Source: Streptomyces sp. RFCAC02 | Lineage (GTDB): Bacteria; Actinomycetota; Actinomycetes; Streptomycetales; Streptomycetaceae | Direction of reading: 5' to 3' | Assembly: GCF_004193175.1 (NCBI RefSeq) | Contig: NZ_SAUH01000001.1 | Location: 2,583,501 to 2,647,500 of the forward strand | DNA: 64,000 nucleotides | Shown: positions 56,091-64,000 of the stretch, one piece after another | Position numbering within the stretch: the stretch's first letter is position 1 | Layout of the letters: every line of letters starts with the position of its first letter | Translations under genes and position numbers: made by a program | Notes under the pieces: model-generated | The model's input: only the letters and a program-made list of their open reading frames with translations | Told to the model about the DNA's origin: nothing | Databases searched by the model: none

Positions 56091-56894
56091 GTGTCAGGAA
56101 GAGGTACCGGTCCTTTGACGACCACGCCCTTCTCCTTCCGCGCCTGCTTCGACGGCGCCGTGCCGCCCACGGCCGCCGACCCCGCCGCCCTCGGCACCGC
56201 GCCCTTCCGGGCCGTCTCCCACTGCGAACCGCTGCGCGCCGCCTCGGGATTCGGCTGGTACCTGTACCCGCCCGTGGACTGCTTCCTCAAGTGGGACGGA
56301 TCGTCGTTCCGCTGGCTCGCCGAGGGCTGGTCCGACTGGCTGCCGCTGACCGACGTCGCCGCCGGGACCATGCTGCGGCTGCTCGGCGGTGACCCGCCGG
56401 ACGACCCCGTCCTCGGCCTGCCGGTCCTCTCCGCCGCTCCCGAACCGGGACTCCTGCAGGTCTGGACCGGCCTGATCGCCAGGACCCCGCCGGACTGGAG
56501 CCTGCTGGTGCGCTCCGTCCCCAACCTCCCGGGCAGCCTCACGTACGAGGTGCAGGACGGGCTGATCGAGACGGGCTGGTGGCACGGCCCGCTGGTGGGC
56601 AACCTGCGCTTCCGCCGCAGCGACGAGGTGGTCAGGCTCTCCCGCCGCTACCCGCTGTTCGCCGTCCAGCCGGTCCCGGCCGAGGCGTACCGGCCGGAGA
56701 CGCTCGGACGGTTCGAGTTCGTCGCCGCCGACGACGACAGCCTCCCCGAGTCCCGCGGCATGGTCGCCGACGCGCTCGCCGTACGGCGGGAGGACAGGCC
56801 CGGCGGCTACCGCCGCGAGGTGTCGCGCCGCCGCCGCGCGGCCGCCTGCCCGGTGGCGCCGCCCGCCGACGAGGAGCCGGCGCCCCGTTCCTGA
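56091..56894 (+). CDS. DUF6065-like protein
   Basis: 267 aa. FGWYLYPPVDCFLKWDGSSFRWLAEGW and VPNLPGSLTYEVQDGLIETGWWHGPLVGNLRFRRSDEVVRLSRRYPLFAVQPVP match my memory of DUF6065, a family of unknown role. No signal or membrane segment. The C-terminus is basic then Pro-rich. GTG 56091 is given; TTG 56115 with GGAAGAGG upstream is as likely. Precedes a SARP gene by 93 nt. Confidence 0.75.
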   Translation: MSGRGTGPLTTTPFSFRACFDGAVPPTAADPAALGTAPFRAVSHCEPLRAASGFGWYLYPPVDCFLKWDGSSFRWLAEGWSDWLPLTDVAAGTMLRLLGGDPPDDPVLGLPVLSAAPEPGLLQVWTGLIARTPPDWSLLVRSVPNLPGSLTYEVQDGLIETGWWHGPLVGNLRFRRSDEVVRLSRRYPLFAVQPVPAEAYRPETLGRFEFVAADDDSLPESRGMVADALAVRREDRPGGYRREVSRRRRAAACPVAPPADEEPAPRS

Positions 56895-56987
56895 CGGGCC
56901 GCCGCCCCGGGAGCGCCTGTACGGTGGGGCGCGCCGCGCCGGGCAGGGCCGCCCGGACCGCCGCCGAGTCGAGTCGAGGCCCGCACG

Positions 56988-58754
56988 ATGCACTACCGGA
57001 TCCTTGGCCCCGTCTCCCTCACCGGCCCCGACGGCGACCTGCCGCTCGCCGGGCCGAAGCGGCGGACCGTCCTCGCGGCGCTGCTCATCGACGCGGGCCG
57101 CGTCGTGTCCGACCAGCGTCTCTCCGACCTCCTGTGGGGCGACGACCCGCCGCCCAGCGCCCGCGGCCAGATCCAGGTCCACATCTCGGAGCTGCGCAGA
57201 CTCGTCGGCCGCGACACCATCGTCCGCCGCCCGCCCGGCTACCTGATCAGCGTCCGGCCGGGCGAACTCGACCTGCACGTCTTCGACGACGCCGTGCAGC
57301 GGGCCAGGGCCGAACTCGCCGACGGCCGCGCCGGGCCGGCGACCGATCTCCTGCGGGACGCCCTCGCGCTGTGGCACGACCCGCCGCTCGGCGGGGTGAC
57401 GGAGCCGCTGCGCGCACTGGAGGGTCCCGGGCTCCACGAACGGCGGCTCGGCGCGCTGGAGACCTGGTTCGGCGCCAGGCTGGACGCGGGACTGCACGCG
57501 GAATCCGTCGGCGAGCTGCGCCGGGCCGCCGAGCGCCACCCGTTCCGCGAACGGCTCACGGCCCAGCTCATGCTCGCGCTGCACAGGTGCGGGCGTACGC
57601 CCGAGGCGCTCGCCGCATACGCCGCCACCCGTGCCCGGCTGCGGGCCGAAGTGGGCGTGGAGCCCGGCCCCTTGCTGCGCGACACGCACGCGGAGCTGCT
57701 GCGCGGCGCCCAGCACGGGACGCCCGGCGGCAGCGCGGACCACGGCGTCCTGCCCCGGCAGCTCCCGCCGCAGCCGCCGTCGTTCACCGGCCGGGACAGC
57801 GAACTGGCCCGTCTCGACGGCCTGCTCGCCGCCACCCCGCACCCCCTGCCGCCCGTGGCCGTCGTCGGCGGCGCCGGGGTCGGCAAGACGGCGCTCGCCC
57901 TGCACTGGGCGCACCGGATACGCGACCGGTTCCCCGACGGCCAGCTCCACGCCGACCTGCGCGGCTCCCGGCCGGGCGAGGCACCGCTCGACCCGGCCGA
58001 CGCGGCGGCCGGGTTCCTGGAGGCGCTCGGCATACCCCCGTCGCACCAGCCCGCCGACGGGCGCGCCCGGCTCGCGCTGTTCCGCAGCGCGCTGGCCGGC
58101 CGGCGCGTCCTGCTGCTGCTGGACGACGCGCGCGACGCGGAGGCCGTCCGGCCCCTGCTGCCCGGCCGGCCCGGCTGCCTCACGGTGGTGACGAGCCGCG
58201 ACCGGCTCGCGGCGCTGGTCGCCGCCGAGGGCGCCCGGCCCGTCCCCCTCGGGCCGCTGCCGCCGGCCGACGCGCGGGACCTGCTGGCCCGCCGGATCGG
58301 CGCGGACCGGGTCGCGGCCGAGCCCGCGGCGGCCGAACGGCTCGCCGCGCTGTCCGCCGGGCTGCCGCTGGCCCTGGTGGCCGTGGCCGCCCGTGCCGCG
58401 CTCGACCCGGACTTCCCGCTGGACGCGCCGGCCGGTGGGGCCGGCGGCCTCCTGGACGTGTTCGAGCACGGCGATCCGGCGGCCGGCGTCCGGGCGGCGT
58501 TCGCCCGCTCGTACGACGCCGCCGGCGCGGACGCGGCCCGGCTCTTCCGGCTGCTCGGCCGGCACGGCGACCGGCCGGTGACCGTCGCGTCGGCCGCCGC
58601 CCTGCTGGGCGAGCCGGAACACCGCGCGCGTGCCCTGCTCGCCGAACTGACCCGCGTCCACCTGCTGACCGAACACCGCCCCGGCCGGTACGGCCACCAC
58701 GCCCTGCTCCGCGCCTACGCCGCCGAACTGGCGCGCGGGGATTGTCAGTGGTGA
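56988..58754 (+). CDS. SARP/AfsR-type regulator with NB-ARC domain, no TPRs
   Basis: 588 aa. OmpR-like winged helix (1-90): MHYRILGPVSLTGPDGDLPLAG...VVSDQRLSDLLWGDDPP...VHISELRRLVG. BTAD (95-245): FDDAVQRARAELADGRAGPATDLLRDALALWHDPPLGG. NB-ARC: Walker A VGGAGVGKTALAL, Walker B LLLLDDARDA, VTSRDRLAAL, LSAGLPLALVAVAARAA. It stops after the winged-helix part of NB-ARC (YAAELARGDCQW), lacking the TPR sensor of AfsR. SARPs usually activate secondary metabolism, but no biosynthetic genes are in view. Confidence 0.9.
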   Translation: MHYRILGPVSLTGPDGDLPLAGPKRRTVLAALLIDAGRVVSDQRLSDLLWGDDPPPSARGQIQVHISELRRLVGRDTIVRRPPGYLISVRPGELDLHVFDDAVQRARAELADGRAGPATDLLRDALALWHDPPLGGVTEPLRALEGPGLHERRLGALETWFGARLDAGLHAESVGELRRAAERHPFRERLTAQLMLALHRCGRTPEALAAYAATRARLRAEVGVEPGPLLRDTHAELLRGAQHGTPGGSADHGVLPRQLPPQPPSFTGRDSELARLDGLLAATPHPLPPVAVVGGAGVGKTALALHWAHRIRDRFPDGQLHADLRGSRPGEAPLDPADAAAGFLEALGIPPSHQPADGRARLALFRSALAGRRVLLLLDDARDAEAVRPLLPGRPGCLTVVTSRDRLAALVAAEGARPVPLGPLPPADARDLLARRIGADRVAAEPAAAERLAALSAGLPLALVAVAARAALDPDFPLDAPAGGAGGLLDVFEHGDPAAGVRAAFARSYDAAGADAARLFRLLGRHGDRPVTVASAAALLGEPEHRARALLAELTRVHLLTEHRPGRYGHHALLRAYAAELARGDCQW

Positions 58755-58796
58755 TCGTTAGGGTCGGCCGTACCGATCGACCGAGGAGTACGGACC

Positions 58797-60665
58797 ATGC
58801 GACCGCCGGCCGAACTGCACGACGTCCCCTGGCACACCCTGACCCACGCCTACGGCCCCGCCGACGACGTCCCCGAGCTGCTCGGCGCGCTGTACGACGA
58901 GGACGGCGCGGCGGCCGACGAGGCGATCCACGAGCTGTTCGGCACCATCCACCACCAGGGCACGGTGTACTCCGCGTCGGCGCCCGCCGTCCCCTTCCTC
59001 GCCCACGCCGCGCGGCACGTCCCGGACCGGGCCGACCGGGTGCTGATGCTCATCGCCGCCCTCGCCGGTCACGACCCGGAGGACATCGACGCCCCGTACT
59101 GGCCGGACAGCCCGACCGCCGCCGTCTGCGCCGAACTGTGCCGCCTCCTCCCGGACCTGCTGCCCTGCCTCGACTCCCCCGAGCGGCCGGTGCGCCGGGC
59201 GGCGCTCCGGGTGGTCGCGGCCGTGGCCGGGCTGCTCCCGCCCGGCCCGCGCGCGGCGGCCACGGCCCGGATCGACGCCCTGTACGCCGGCGACCCCGTG
59301 CCCGCCGTGCGGGCGGACGCGGCGGTCGTCCTCGCCCGGTTCGGCCGGGAGGTGGCCGCGCTCGACAGCCCGCTGCCGGAGGTCAGGCTGGCCGCGGCCG
59401 TCCTCGCCGCCGGGCGCCGGGAGCCGCCCTGGCCGGCCGGGCTGGTCGGGGTCATCGCCGCCGACGGCGCCGAACCCGACCCGGGCGACGACGACTTCCC
59501 CTGGTCCGGCGGCGAGACGCGGGACGAGGCCCTCACCCGCCTCCTCCTGCGTGACCCGGACGCGGGGCTGACCGTGGCCGGGCAGTGGATCGCGGCCGGG
59601 GACCTCGGCTTCCGCGGTTCGTGGCTGGCCGAGGAGATCGCGCGGACGTGGCGGGACCGGGAGCCGGCGGTCGTCGGCCTGCTGCTCGCCGCCCTGCCGC
59701 ACCGGAGGGACGCCCGCTCCCTCGCGCACGGCCTGCGCACCGTCGGGCACTGGGCCGCCCTCCTGCCGGAGCCGGGCGCCGGCCTCCGTGACGCGCTCCA
59801 CCACCACGCGCGCGCGGAGGACGGCGAGGTGGCCGTGCCCGCGCTCCTGGCCCTCGCGCGGGCCCGTGATCCGCGCGCCCTCGGCCTGCTGCCGGCCCGG
59901 CCCGACGCGCAGGCGCTCCGGTCGGCGGCGGCGTCCTTCCCCGGGGCCGCCGACCGCCTGATACCGGTGATACGCCGCGAGCTGGCGGCGGGCGCCACGG
60001 GGAACGAGGGATCCGCCCTGGTCGACGCCCTCGGCGCGTTCGGCGCCGCCGCCCGCGCCGCGCAGCCCGAACTGCTCGACTGCCTGCGGACCCGCCGCGC
60101 GCCCGTCGCCGCCGCGCGCCTGCTGGGGCTCCACGGCACGCCGGAGCAGGAGGTCATCACCCTGCTGGCCGAGGCCACGGGGAGCGCCGAGCCCGCGCTG
60201 CGCGCGGCGGCCGCCGCGGCACACCACCGGCTGACCGGCGACGCGGGACCGGCGCTGCGCACCTTCGACGACCTGCTCACCTCGCCGGGTCCGACGCACT
60301 GGCACCTCGACGCCCTCCACCCGCTGGGCGCCGCGGCCGTACCGCTGCTGCCCCTCGTCGAGCCCATGCTGACCTCCGGGTACGAGTGGACCCGGGCGGC
60401 GGCGGCCGAGGCGCACCACCGGATCACCGGTTCCCCCGACCGCGCCGTCCCCGTCCTCACCGGACTGGTCGGGGCGACACCCGTCGGCCTCCGCGCCCTG
60501 AGAGCCCTGGCCGCCGCGGGTGACATACCCGGGGAGCTGCGGCCCGCCCTCCGATCCTTCGCGGACTCCCCGCGCCGCGTGCTCGGCGACTCCCTCCCCT
60601 TCGACGAAGGCCATCCGGACGAGGACCTCCGCGCCCTCGCCCGCACCCTCCTCGCCACCGGCTGA
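58797..60665 (+). CDS. HEAT-repeat protein
   Basis: 622 aa of stacked helical pairs, e.g. SPERPVRRAALRVVAAVAGLLP, DPVPAVRADAAVVLARFGREV, EPALRAAAAAAHHRLTGDAGPALRTFDDLLTSPGPTHWHLDALHPLGAAAVPLLPLVEPMLTSGYEWTRAAAAEAHHRITG. About ten HEAT-like repeats; no enzymatic motif or membrane anchor. The N-terminus (LHDVPWHTLTHAYGPADDVPELLGALYDED) is a recognisable lead-in in streptomycete HEAT proteins. Acts presumably as a protein-binding scaffold. 42 nt after the SARP gene, perhaps cotranscribed. Confidence 0.85.
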   Translation: MRPPAELHDVPWHTLTHAYGPADDVPELLGALYDEDGAAADEAIHELFGTIHHQGTVYSASAPAVPFLAHAARHVPDRADRVLMLIAALAGHDPEDIDAPYWPDSPTAAVCAELCRLLPDLLPCLDSPERPVRRAALRVVAAVAGLLPPGPRAAATARIDALYAGDPVPAVRADAAVVLARFGREVAALDSPLPEVRLAAAVLAAGRREPPWPAGLVGVIAADGAEPDPGDDDFPWSGGETRDEALTRLLLRDPDAGLTVAGQWIAAGDLGFRGSWLAEEIARTWRDREPAVVGLLLAALPHRRDARSLAHGLRTVGHWAALLPEPGAGLRDALHHHARAEDGEVAVPALLALARARDPRALGLLPARPDAQALRSAAASFPGAADRLIPVIRRELAAGATGNEGSALVDALGAFGAAARAAQPELLDCLRTRRAPVAAARLLGLHGTPEQEVITLLAEATGSAEPALRAAAAAAHHRLTGDAGPALRTFDDLLTSPGPTHWHLDALHPLGAAAVPLLPLVEPMLTSGYEWTRAAAAEAHHRITGSPDRAVPVLTGLVGATPVGLRALRALAAAGDIPGELRPALRSFADSPRRVLGDSLPFDEGHPDEDLRALARTLLATG

Positions 60666-60728
60666 CGCATCCGGCTCATGCAAGGAAAAGAAAGTGGCCC
60701 GGACAACGCCGCGCCCCACGGAAGGCGT

Positions 60729-60754
60729 AACGGCTATTCATTCAAAAAGCCGTT
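60729..60754. terminator. Hairpin in the 256-nt gap after the HEAT gene
   Basis: AACGGCT (60729-60735) pairs with AGCCGTT (60748-60754) around the AT-rich loop attcattcaaaa. The gap 60666-60921 otherwise holds no gene; its right part is AT-richer (cattcatggtttcctcatatt) and should contain the promoter of the next gene. Confidence 0.4.
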
Positions 60755-60921
60755 CCACGGGCCGGAATTCGGCGCGACGAGATAGGGAATCAGCCCGCTT
60801 CACCGCTCTGACCTGCACGCTCTCCGCAATCCTGCGGCGAATCCCACCCCGGCACCGACACTGATCGCCGTCACAGCGCACATTCATGGTTTCCTCATAT
60901 TGCCCGTGCAGACTGAGCCCC

Positions 60922-62241
60922 ATGCACGGACACAAGCCCCGCTCGCCCCAGGCCGAGCACACGCGTCGTTGGTTCATGAACAAGGCACTGCTCGCCGGCG
61001 GCGTCGCCGCGGTGGCGACCATGACCGGCTGCTCCACGGACTCCTCCGACACGTCGAGCACGTCCGCGGCCACGGACTCCCCGAGCGGCATGCCGTCCGG
61101 CGGTCCCGGCGGCATGGGACCCGGCGCCGAGGAGGTGAAGTACGCCGACTTCGTCGGCCTCACCACGGACGGCACGGTCGTCGACGACCTCTACTCGATC
61201 CACTCCACCGGCGTCTCCACGGACGGCACCGTCACCGCGGCCCAGCGCTTCCTGGACGCGCTGTCGTCGAGCGAGCGCCGCTCGTGCACCTTCGAGATCG
61301 ACGCGGACGAGTGGCTGGCCTGGAGCAACGTCGACGGCTACGAGCGCGCCGGCGTCCGGATGGGCGACCTCACCGACGAGCAGCGCGAACTCGGCTACGC
61401 CCTGCTCGGCGAGGCCCTGTCGGCCGACGGCCTCGAACAGTCCCGCAACATCATGAAGCTCAACGCGTTCCTCGGCGACTACAACGGCGGCGGCAAGGAG
61501 ACCCTCACCGAGGGGCACTACTTCTTCACCTTCATGGGCACCCCCTCGACCACGGACCCATGGGGCTTCCAGTACGAGGGTCACCACCTCGCCATCAACT
61601 ACTTCGTCCTCGGCGACCAGGTCGTCATGACCCCGACGTTCATGGGCTCCGAGCCCACCTCGGCCACCTACGAGGGCGAGGAGATCACCCTCTTCACGAA
61701 CGAGACCGAGGCCGGCCTCGCGCTGCTGCGTTCCCTGAGCAGCGCGCAGCAGGCCGAGGTGATCGACTCGGAGACCGGGAAGAGCGGCACGGACATGAAG
61801 GCGGGCGCCGGCCAGGACAACCTCGAACTGCCCTACGCCGGCCTGGCCGGCTCGGAACTCGACTCCGCCCAGCGGGAGAAGCTCCTCGACCTGGTGCGCG
61901 TGTACGTCGGCTACATGGACAGCGGGCACGCCGAGGTGCGGATGCGGGAGATCGAGGACCACCTGGACGAGACGTACTTCTACTGGCTCGGCGAGACGGA
62001 CGACGACTCGGCGTTCTACTACCGCGTCCACAGCCCGGTCGTCCTCATCGAGTACGACGCCCAGTCGCCACTCGCCTACAACACCGGGGACGACGCCTCA
62101 AGCAGCGGCGCCCCCGGTGGCGGCATGGGCGGCATGGGCGGGGAGCCGACGCAGCAGCACATCCACACCATCATCCGCACACCCAACGGCAACGACTACG
62201 GGGTGGACCTGCTCAAACTCCACCTCGCCACCGACCACTGA
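60922..62241 (+). CDS. DUF3500-like exported protein
   Basis: 439 aa. Leader HTRRWFMNKALLAGGVAAVATMTGC combines a twin-Arg motif (TRRWF) with a lipobox (MTGC), so a TAT-exported lipoprotein is likely. A Ser/Thr/Gly linker follows. The body has WGFQYEGHHLAINYFVLGDQVVMTPTFMGSEP, the signature of DUF3500, a family seen in bacteria and planctomycetes with unknown activity; the His of GHHLAIN and others could bind metal. A Gly/Met-rich loop precedes QHIHTIIRTPNGNDYG. Start MHGHKPRSP at 60922. Confidence 0.82.
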   Translation: MHGHKPRSPQAEHTRRWFMNKALLAGGVAAVATMTGCSTDSSDTSSTSAATDSPSGMPSGGPGGMGPGAEEVKYADFVGLTTDGTVVDDLYSIHSTGVSTDGTVTAAQRFLDALSSSERRSCTFEIDADEWLAWSNVDGYERAGVRMGDLTDEQRELGYALLGEALSADGLEQSRNIMKLNAFLGDYNGGGKETLTEGHYFFTFMGTPSTTDPWGFQYEGHHLAINYFVLGDQVVMTPTFMGSEPTSATYEGEEITLFTNETEAGLALLRSLSSAQQAEVIDSETGKSGTDMKAGAGQDNLELPYAGLAGSELDSAQREKLLDLVRVYVGYMDSGHAEVRMREIEDHLDETYFYWLGETDDDSAFYYRVHSPVVLIEYDAQSPLAYNTGDDASSSGAPGGGMGGMGGEPTQQHIHTIIRTPNGNDYGVDLLKLHLATDH

Positions 62242-62245
62242 GGCG

Positions 62246-62914
62246 TCACTGCTGCTGGACCGGGGGGCAGTAGCCGGTCTCCTCACCGATGGAGTTGATC
62301 TCGGCATTCGGCCGCGTGTCCCCGGCGTAGTTGATCTGGTCCGTGCACTCCATGCCGGGCTCGCGGGGCGTGCCCGCCTGGTCGTCGGCCACCTGCGGGT
62401 CGGGGCAGGTACCGGTCTCCTCACCGATCGAGTTGATCTCCGCGTTCGACCGCGGGTCCCCCGTGTAGTCGAACTCGTCCGTGCAGCTCACCTCGGCGTC
62501 CCCCGAAGAACCCGCCTCCGAACCACCCACCTGCGGCTCCGGGCACGTACCGGTCTCCTCACCAATGGAGTTGATCTCCGCGTTCGACCGCGGGTCCCCC
62601 GAGTAGTCGAACTCGTCCGTGCAGCTCACCTCGGCGTCCCCCGAAGAACCCGCCTCCGAACCACCCACCTGCGGCTCCGGGCACGTACCGGTCTCCTCAC
62701 CAATGGAGTTGATCTCCGCGTTCGACCGCGGGTCCCCCGTGTAGTCGAGCTGGTCGGTGCAACTGGCGTCGGAGCCGGTCTCCTTGGAGTCGGTGGCCGT
62801 CGAGGACTCGGCGGAGGCCGAGGTGTCGTCGGAACCGCCGCCGTCACAGGCCGTCAGCGCGAGGCAGGCGGCCACAGCGGCTGTGGTGAACACCGAGATC
62901 TTCCGGACGCGCAT
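62246..62914 (-). CDS. Lipoprotein with four tandem Cys-pair repeats
   Basis: 222 aa. Leader MRVRKISVFTTAAVAACLAL with lipobox LTAC (Cys23), Ser/Thr-rich stalk to residue 51, then units of 46 aa starting at residues 52, 98 and 144, and a shortened fourth at 190. Core: CTDEFDYSGDPRSNAEINSI followed by GEETGTCPEPQV. Each unit holds two Cys about 26 residues apart. No known domain recognised. The mature protein is strongly acidic. Ends 4 nt from the convergent DUF3500-like gene. Confidence 0.82.
   Translation of the reverse strand: MRVRKISVFTTAAVAACLALTACDGGGSDDTSASAESSTATDSKETGSDASCTDQLDYTGDPRSNAEINSIGEETGTCPEPQVGGSEAGSSGDAEVSCTDEFDYSGDPRSNAEINSIGEETGTCPEPQVGGSEAGSSGDAEVSCTDEFDYTGDPRSNAEINSIGEETGTCPDPQVADDQAGTPREPGMECTDQINYAGDTRPNAEINSIGEETGYCPPVQQQ
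62348..62761 (-). repeat. 138-bp tandem repeats in the lipoprotein gene
   Basis: Three full 46-codon units occupy 62761-62624, 62623-62486 and 62485-62348. The first two are almost identical in DNA, so the array has expanded recently. Confidence 0.9.
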
Positions 62915-63069
62915 GCTGTCTTCCTCCGTGTGGGGGTGCCCCGCTCTGTTCGAACGGGCAGTACGACCCACCAGACGTTGCCCCGCCTGCCCCAGTTGCA
63001 CGCCGGCTCCTCTCAGGACACGCCCGTGACATGCGGGTCGAAGGACTGTGAACTGGGCTCGTGACTCCA

Positions 63070-63089
63070 CCCACGCGTAAACGCGCGGG
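63070..63089. repeat. Hairpin resembling an IS200/IS605 end
   Basis: CCCACGCG-TAAA-CGCGCGGG followed by CTTCC. The stem has one mismatch. The CCCACGC...GCGxGGGCTTCC layout is like the hairpins at IS200/IS605-family ends. No TnpA or TnpB gene is near, so at most a remnant. The 263-nt gap 62915-63177 shows no gene. Confidence 0.35.
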
Positions 63090-63177
63090 CTTCCTGTGTC
63101 GGCCGTCTCGCGGGGCCGTCTGGAGCGCGCCTGCGAACACGGCCGGTGCCGGCTGACCGTCCCGAACCGGCGCCCCG

Positions 63178-64000
63178 TCAGCCCTCCTTCAGCCGGTCGA
63201 GGAAGAACGCCCTGACGTCCTCGGCGAACAGCTCCGGGACCTCCATCGCCGCGAAGTGGCCGCCGCGGTCGAACTCCGACCAGTGCCTGATGTCGTACAG
63301 CCGCTCCGCCAGGGGCCGCACCGACAGCGTGATGTCGTGCGCGAAGACGGCCACGCCCAGCGGCACCCGGCACCGCGGCGCGTTCCCCCGCGGGTTGTCG
63401 CGGTGGAACCGGCCCGACGAGGCCGCCGTCGCGGTCAGCCAGTACAGCGAGATGTCGGTGAGCATCCGGTCGTCGTCGACCGGCGTCGCCGGGTCGGTCC
63501 ACTGCGCGAACCGCTCGGCGATCCAGACGAGCTGGCCGACCGGCGAGTCGGTCAGCGCGTAGCCGATGGTCTGCGGGGTGAGCGCCTGGAGGGCCTGGTA
63601 CGGCGGGCGGTTCGCCATCAGCCGCCGGACCGTGTCCAGCCGGGCCTCGTCGGCCGCGGAGACCTCGACGTCGGGGTCGGGCCTGGTCGGCAGGTAGTTG
63701 ACGTGCACGCCGACGACGTGTTCCGGCGCGGCGGCGCCGAGCGCGACGGAGATGCCGGCGCCGAAGTCGCCGCCCTGCGCGCCGTAGCGCTCGTACCCCA
63801 GGCGGCGCATCAGCTCGGCCCAGGCGCGGGCGGTCCGGGCCGCGTCCCAGCCGCGTTCGCTGGTCGGCCCGGAGAAGCCGAAGCCGGGGATGGACGGGAT
63901 CACCAGGTGGAAGTCGCGCGAGAGCGGCTCGATGACGTCGAGGAACTCCAGGAACGAGCCGGGCCAGCCGTGCGTGAGGACCAGGGCGAGCGCGTCCGGC
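63178..64000 (-). CDS. Epoxide-hydrolase-like alpha/beta hydrolase (N-terminus outside window)
   Basis: 274 residues of the C-terminal part are present. [36 protein letters not shown] is the HGWPGS motif of microsomal-type (EHN) epoxide hydrolases; nucleophile Asp is in [12 protein letters not shown] and the final His in [25 protein letters not shown]. Chain: Asp nucleophile, consistent with epoxide hydrolysis via an alkyl-enzyme ester. The EHN domain would lie to the right of the window. Confidence 0.92.
   Translation of the reverse strand, partial: PDALALVLTHGWPGSFLEFLDVIEPLSRDFHLVIPSIPGFGFSGPTSERGWDAARTARAWAELMRRLGYERYGAQGGDFGAGISVALGAAAPEHVVGVHVNYLPTRPDPDVEVSAADEARLDTVRRLMANRPPYQALQALTPQTIGYALTDSPVGQLVWIAERFAQWTDPATPVDDDRMLTDISLYWLTATAASSGRFHRDNPRGNAPRCRVPLGVAVFAHDITLSVRPLAERLYDIRHWSEFDRGGHFAAMEVPELFAEDVRAFFLDRLKEG

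Noticed and set aside
56094..58700. 868-codon open frame on the minus strand opposite the SARP and DUF6065-like genes
   Set aside because: It is the complement of strongly biased plus-strand codons; the plus strand has clear SARP/NB-ARC motifs and this frame shows only low-complexity Gly/Arg/Ala sequence.
56988..58754. SARP taken as sign of a natural-product gene cluster
   Set aside because: No PKS, NRPS, terpene, lanthipeptide or other core biosynthetic gene is visible within the window.
62348..62761. Tandem repeats considered as a CRISPR array
   Set aside because: The 138-bp units are in frame within an exported protein and lack unique spacers.
62246..63502. Extended minus-strand frame joining the repeat lipoprotein to upstream DNA
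   Set aside because: The lipoprotein has a clean signal peptide starting at 62914; the upstream extension is antisense to the hydrolase gene region and has no motif.

Overview
The window is very GC-rich DNA with dense, often 4-nt-overlapping genes, GTG and TTG starts and almost no A/T at third codon positions. This, together with TAT/lipoprotein exporters, SARP, ECF41 and AfsR-like regulators and the tRNA-Thr/tRNA-Met/rpmG/HadAB block, points to a Streptomyces or close streptomycete chromosome. No rRNA, CRISPR array, complete prophage or complete insertion sequence was seen.

Layout. 0-2 kb: a conserved core block on the minus strand (tRNA-Thr, tRNA-Met, rpmG, two MaoC-fold dehydratase subunits), then a partial TetR gene. 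2-7 kb: single genes (a catalytically degenerate amidohydrolase, a DinB-fold enzyme flanked by a repeated palindrome, two NAD(P)-binding proteins, a lipoprotein). 7-18.6 kb: a GntR/FCD-controlled catabolic operon (RraA-like aldolase, beta-hydroxyacid dehydrogenase, two sugar ABC permeases, a solute-binding lipoprotein, CoA transferase, crotonase, fuconolactonase-like hydrolase, gamma-carbonic-anhydrase-like protein, FAH-family enzyme, 2-hydroxyacid dehydrogenase) with a convergent DapA-family aldolase. This looks like import and breakdown of a sugar acid, lactone or related polar acid. 19.5-21.1 kb: a TAT-exported tyrosinase.

21.1-26.1 kb: the most unusual part. A damaged duplicate of a small membrane-protein gene ends at a terminator hairpin whose loop carries a 161-bp MITE with CTAG target duplications. 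A TetR/51-aa peptide/membrane protein cassette follows, then the intact membrane-protein gene, translationally coupled to a STAND (NB-ARC) NTPase with near-identical TPR repeats. Membrane protein and STAND protein share a short motif (VG..T.SAIG..ASV) that could be an amyloid-type signalling motif linking sensor and effector.

26.2-32.3 kb: an ECF41 sigma factor with its AhpD-like partner and a perfect ECF41-type promoter; a three-gene operon (DUF6415-like, duplicated zinc-ribbon protein, 39-aa membrane peptide); two XRE regulators and a small phosphotransferase. 32.3-46 kb: a siderophore-interacting protein and a long minus-strand catabolic region: Ldh-type dehydrogenase, ThDP enzyme, amidohydrolase, L-2-hydroxyglutarate oxidase, ALDH; then a MetE-like protein with a broken zinc site, HbpS/GlcG-like protein, alpha/beta hydrolase, two VOC proteins, FAH enzyme and ALDH, followed by LysR. 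The second group has the make-up of an aromatic meta-cleavage pathway. 47-53 kb: an RbsABC-like sugar importer with a CMD-family protein, a cupin and a LacI repressor.

53-64 kb: small regulator/enzyme pairs (MarR/hydrolase, MerR/monooxygenase), a secreted peptide, a DUF6065-like protein, a SARP-NB-ARC regulator without TPRs, a HEAT-repeat protein, a DUF3500-like exported protein, a lipoprotein with four Cys-pair repeats, and a partial epoxide-hydrolase-like gene running off the right edge.
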